A stretch of DNA of 7,140 nucleotides from Betaproteobacteria bacterium UBA6910. GTDB taxonomy: Bacteria; Pseudomonadota; Gammaproteobacteria; Burkholderiales; UBA6910. The position numbers were made by a program, and so were the translations under genes. Shown here piece by piece: positions 5,594-7,140 of the stretch (within the stretch, counting starts at the first letter, position 1; each line of letters begins with the position of its first letter). The notes below the pieces were generated by a model. The model saw only the letters and a list, made by a program, of their open reading frames with translations, did no database searches and was not told the DNA's origin. The stretch lies in the NCBI GenBank assembly GCA_002451065.1, contig DKBC01000204.1, positions 1-7,140 of the forward strand, in the 5' to 3' direction.

Positions 5594-5720
5594 CTAAAGT
5601 TGCGACAGGTGTTTTCTCGCACGGCTTTCGCCGCACTCCCGGAACTCGGGCACTCGCGGGAATTTTCCTCTTCGAGTTCGCCGCGGTGATTTTCACCGCG
5701 AGCATCGCCGTACGCTCGGT
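5594..5720 (-). other. Structured 5' leader of the histone-like gene
   Basis: The predicted transcript has about 140 untranslated bases before its ATG. On the minus strand it contains a perfect 8-bp, three-base-loop hairpin, CGCGGTGA/TCACCGCG (5700-5682); a 7-bp long-range pair GAACTCG/CGAGTTC (5679-5673 with 5648-5642) enclosing a smaller stem; and a CGGC-GAAA-GCCG tetraloop-type hairpin (about 5632-5621). I do not recognise a known riboswitch class. Confidence 0.5.
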
Positions 5721-5726
5721 GGCCTC

Positions 5727-5763
5727 ATTCTATGCACTTTAAAAAAAATCCACAACATTTTTT
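5727..5763 (-). promoter_or_regulatory. Sigma-70 promoter of the histone-like gene, with A/T tracts
   Basis: On the minus strand TTGTGG (5755-5750) and TAGAAT (5732-5727) are spaced by exactly 17 bases. The spacer contains a run of eight T, and AAAAAATG (5763-5756) directly abuts the -35 box like an UP element. The predicted start is near 5720. This A/T island stands out in an otherwise G+C-rich window and suggests strong expression. Confidence 0.7.
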
Positions 5764-5837
5764 GACAGAAAATCAACCGCCCGGGACCAGTGTGGCGCCG
5801 ATGCCACGCGCCGCGATCCGGAGCTCGGAGGGTGTAC

Positions 5838-7082
5838 TCAGGGAAGAGGGCGCTCGAGCGCAAACAGGCTCTCGATGGACTCGCGGGCCCGCGCCAAATG
5901 GACCGTCCCGCCGTCCACGAGGACCTCGGCCGCGCGGGGGCGGGAGTTGTAATTGGAGCTCATGCTCATCCCGTATGCTCCCGCCGAGAGCACTGCGAGC
6001 AGGTCGCCGGGGGCGATCCTGAGCCGGCGGCCGTGGCCGAGGAAATCCCCGGTTTCGCACACCGGCCCCACCACGTCGTAGACGCCCACGGGGCCGTCTC
6101 GGTCCTCCACCGGAAGGATCTCGTGCCACGCGTCATAGAGGGCCGGCCGGATCAGGTCGTTCATCGCGGCGTCCACCACCGCGAAGTTTTTCTCCTCGCC
6201 GTGCTTCAGGTACTCGACCCGGGTGAGCAGCAATCCCGCGTTGCCTACCAGCGCCCTGCCGGGTTCCACCAGCAAGCGCTGCCGCCGGTCGCCCAGGGCC
6301 GAGCAGATCGCCCGCGCGTAGTCCGCGGGAGGCGGGGGCGCTTCGTCGCGGTAGCGGATGCCCAGTCCTCCCCCGACGTCCAGGTGGGAGATGGAAATGC
6401 CTTCCCGCTCCAGCTGGTCGGCCAGCGCCAGGATCTTTTCCAGGGCGGCGACGAAGGGTTCGGTCTCCGTGAGCTGGGAGCCGATGTGGCAGTCGATGCC
6501 GGCGACCTCCAGGTGGCTGAGCCCCTTGGCGCGCCGATACAGGGCGAGTGCCTCGAAATGAGGGACCCCGAACTTGTTCTGCCGCAACCCGGTGGAAATG
6601 TAGGGATGGGTCTTGGCGTCCACGTCGGGATTGACGCGGATGCTCACCGGCGCCCGCCGCCCGGCCGCTTTCGCCACCGCATCGAGGCGCTCCAGTTCTC
6701 CCCCGGACTCGACGTTGAAGCACAGGATTCCCGCGTCCAGGGCGGCGCGCATTTCTGCCGCAGTCTTGCCGACGCCTGAGAACACCACCTTGCCGGGATC
6801 GCCCCCCGCGGCCAGCACACGCGCCAGCTCGCCGCCGGACACGATGTCGAAACCGCTGCCCAGCCGCGCGAGCAGGTTCAGGACTGCAAGGGTGGAGTTG
6901 GCCTTGACCGCATAGCAAATGAGGTGATCGCGGCGTGCGAACGCCTGCTCGAAGGAAGCATAGGCCCGCTCCAGCGCGCTTCGGGAATAAACGTAGCAGG
7001 GCGTTCCGAATCGCTCGGCGATGCGCGCGAGGGGCATCTCCTCGACATGGAGTTCACCACCTTGGCGCTGAACCAGGCTCAT
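5838..7082 (-). CDS. lysA: Diaminopimelate decarboxylase
   Basis: The 414-residue product is a full-length, fold-type III PLP enzyme that decarboxylates meso-diaminopimelate to L-lysine, the last step of lysine synthesis, in the cytoplasm. The N-terminal alpha/beta barrel carries the PLP lysine K60 in YAVKAN, HIGSQ (199-203), the phosphate-binding GGG (237-239) and EPGR (273-276). The C-terminal beta domain has CETGD (342-346), whose Cys acts across the dimer interface, and GAYGMSMSSNYNSRPR (368-383). All key family residues are present. ATG at 7082 overlaps the stop of the upstream small gene (ATGA), which explains the lack of a good ribosome site: translation is probably coupled. Unlike the common lysA-dapF order, no dapF follows; about 257 bases separate it from the histone-like gene and no clear terminator is seen after it. 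Confidence 0.97.
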   Translation of the reverse strand: MSLVQRQGGELHVEEMPLARIAERFGTPCYVYSRSALERAYASFEQAFARRDHLICYAVKANSTLAVLNLLARLGSGFDIVSGGELARVLAAGGDPGKVVFSGVGKTAAEMRAALDAGILCFNVESGGELERLDAVAKAAGRRAPVSIRVNPDVDAKTHPYISTGLRQNKFGVPHFEALALYRRAKGLSHLEVAGIDCHIGSQLTETEPFVAALEKILALADQLEREGISISHLDVGGGLGIRYRDEAPPPPADYARAICSALGDRRQRLLVEPGRALVGNAGLLLTRVEYLKHGEEKNFAVVDAAMNDLIRPALYDAWHEILPVEDRDGPVGVYDVVGPVCETGDFLGHGRRLRIAPGDLLAVLSAGAYGMSMSSNYNSRPRAAEVLVDGGTVHLARARESIESLFALERPLP

Positions 7083-7140
7083 GGGGTGGCGGGACTCGGA
7101 GCAGGCTGCTTGGCCGCGGGCGCCTTCTCCTGGGCCGGCG
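7079..7140 (-). CDS. C-terminal tail of an Ala/Pro-rich small protein, probably LptM/YifL-type lipoprotein
   Basis: The minus strand has an open frame running in from the window edge and ending with the TGA at 7081-7079, overlapping the lysA ATG by four bases. The visible tail reads PAQEKAPAAKQPAPSPATP, a disordered Ala/Pro/Lys/Gln stretch. In many beta- and gammaproteobacteria the gene directly before lysA or dapF encodes a very small outer-membrane lipoprotein of the LptM (YifL) type, with a lipobox and a short Pro/Ala-rich tail, and this tail and position fit well. The lipobox itself is outside the window, so the family call rests on context and composition. Confidence 0.6.
   Translation of the reverse strand, partial: PAQEKAPAAKQPAPSPATP

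Noticed and set aside
5492..5689. Plus-strand Phe/Ala-rich 65-codon frame
   Set aside because: Exact antisense of the lysine-rich peptide gene, which has the ribosome site and promoter.
5762..5767. Perfect TTGACA on the plus strand
   Set aside because: No -10 box at 15-19 bases downstream and no plus-strand gene follows; the A/T island is better explained by the minus-strand promoter.
5790..6779. Long plus-strand open frame (329 codons) opposite lysA
   Set aside because: It is fully antisense to a complete, motif-perfect lysA and arises from G+C-rich third positions; its sequence has no family character.

Overview
The window is a stretch of high-G+C bacterial chromosome carrying housekeeping and regulatory genes. 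The codon use, the lipoprotein-tail/lysA gene pair, the class II cytochrome c, the ECF sigma factor with a COG5662-type anti-sigma factor, and the tiny Lys/Ala/Pro-rich histone H1-like protein together suggest a proteobacterium, most likely a betaproteobacterium. That assignment is inference, because no rRNA or other taxonomic marker is present. I saw no rRNA, tRNA, CRISPR array, insertion sequence or phage gene.

Layout. (1) Bases 1-756, plus strand: the C-terminal part of a TrpB2-type PLP enzyme, followed by two tandem intrinsic terminators (777-810 and 823-845). (2) 879-2327, plus: a complete MgtE-type magnesium channel. (3) 2328-2540: a G+C-rich spacer in which I see no gene. (4) 3076-2591, minus: a periplasmic class II c-type cytochrome (c'/c556 type) with a strong terminator just after it. 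(5) 3355-4607, plus: an ECF sigma factor and its membrane anti-sigma factor, translationally coupled through an ATGA overlap. (6) 5062-4718, minus: a 114-residue one-helix membrane protein of unknown function. (7) 5580-5479, minus: a 33-residue lysine-rich peptide with a strong ribosome binding site, a good sigma-70 promoter with A/T tracts, a structured leader and its own terminator. (8) 7082-5838, minus: lysA (diaminopimelate decarboxylase), overlapped at its start by the tail of an Ala/Pro-rich small protein, probably the LptM/YifL-type lipoprotein.

How the parts may work together. The most informative signal is the spacer between the cytochrome and the sigma factor. Both strands carry the same promoter-like element, GGAAT-N17-TGTT, one reading towards the cytochrome gene and one towards the sigma/anti-sigma operon. 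This resembles the GGAAC-N16/17-CGTT type of promoter used by some ECF sigma factors. The simplest reading is an autoregulated ECF module whose sigma factor also drives the divergent cytochrome gene, linking an envelope or redox signal to a periplasmic haem protein.

The second notable item is the histone-like peptide gene, with a promoter, leader and terminator much larger than the coding region itself. The remaining genes are ordinary metabolism and transport. No large novel system is evident; the new information is mainly regulatory.
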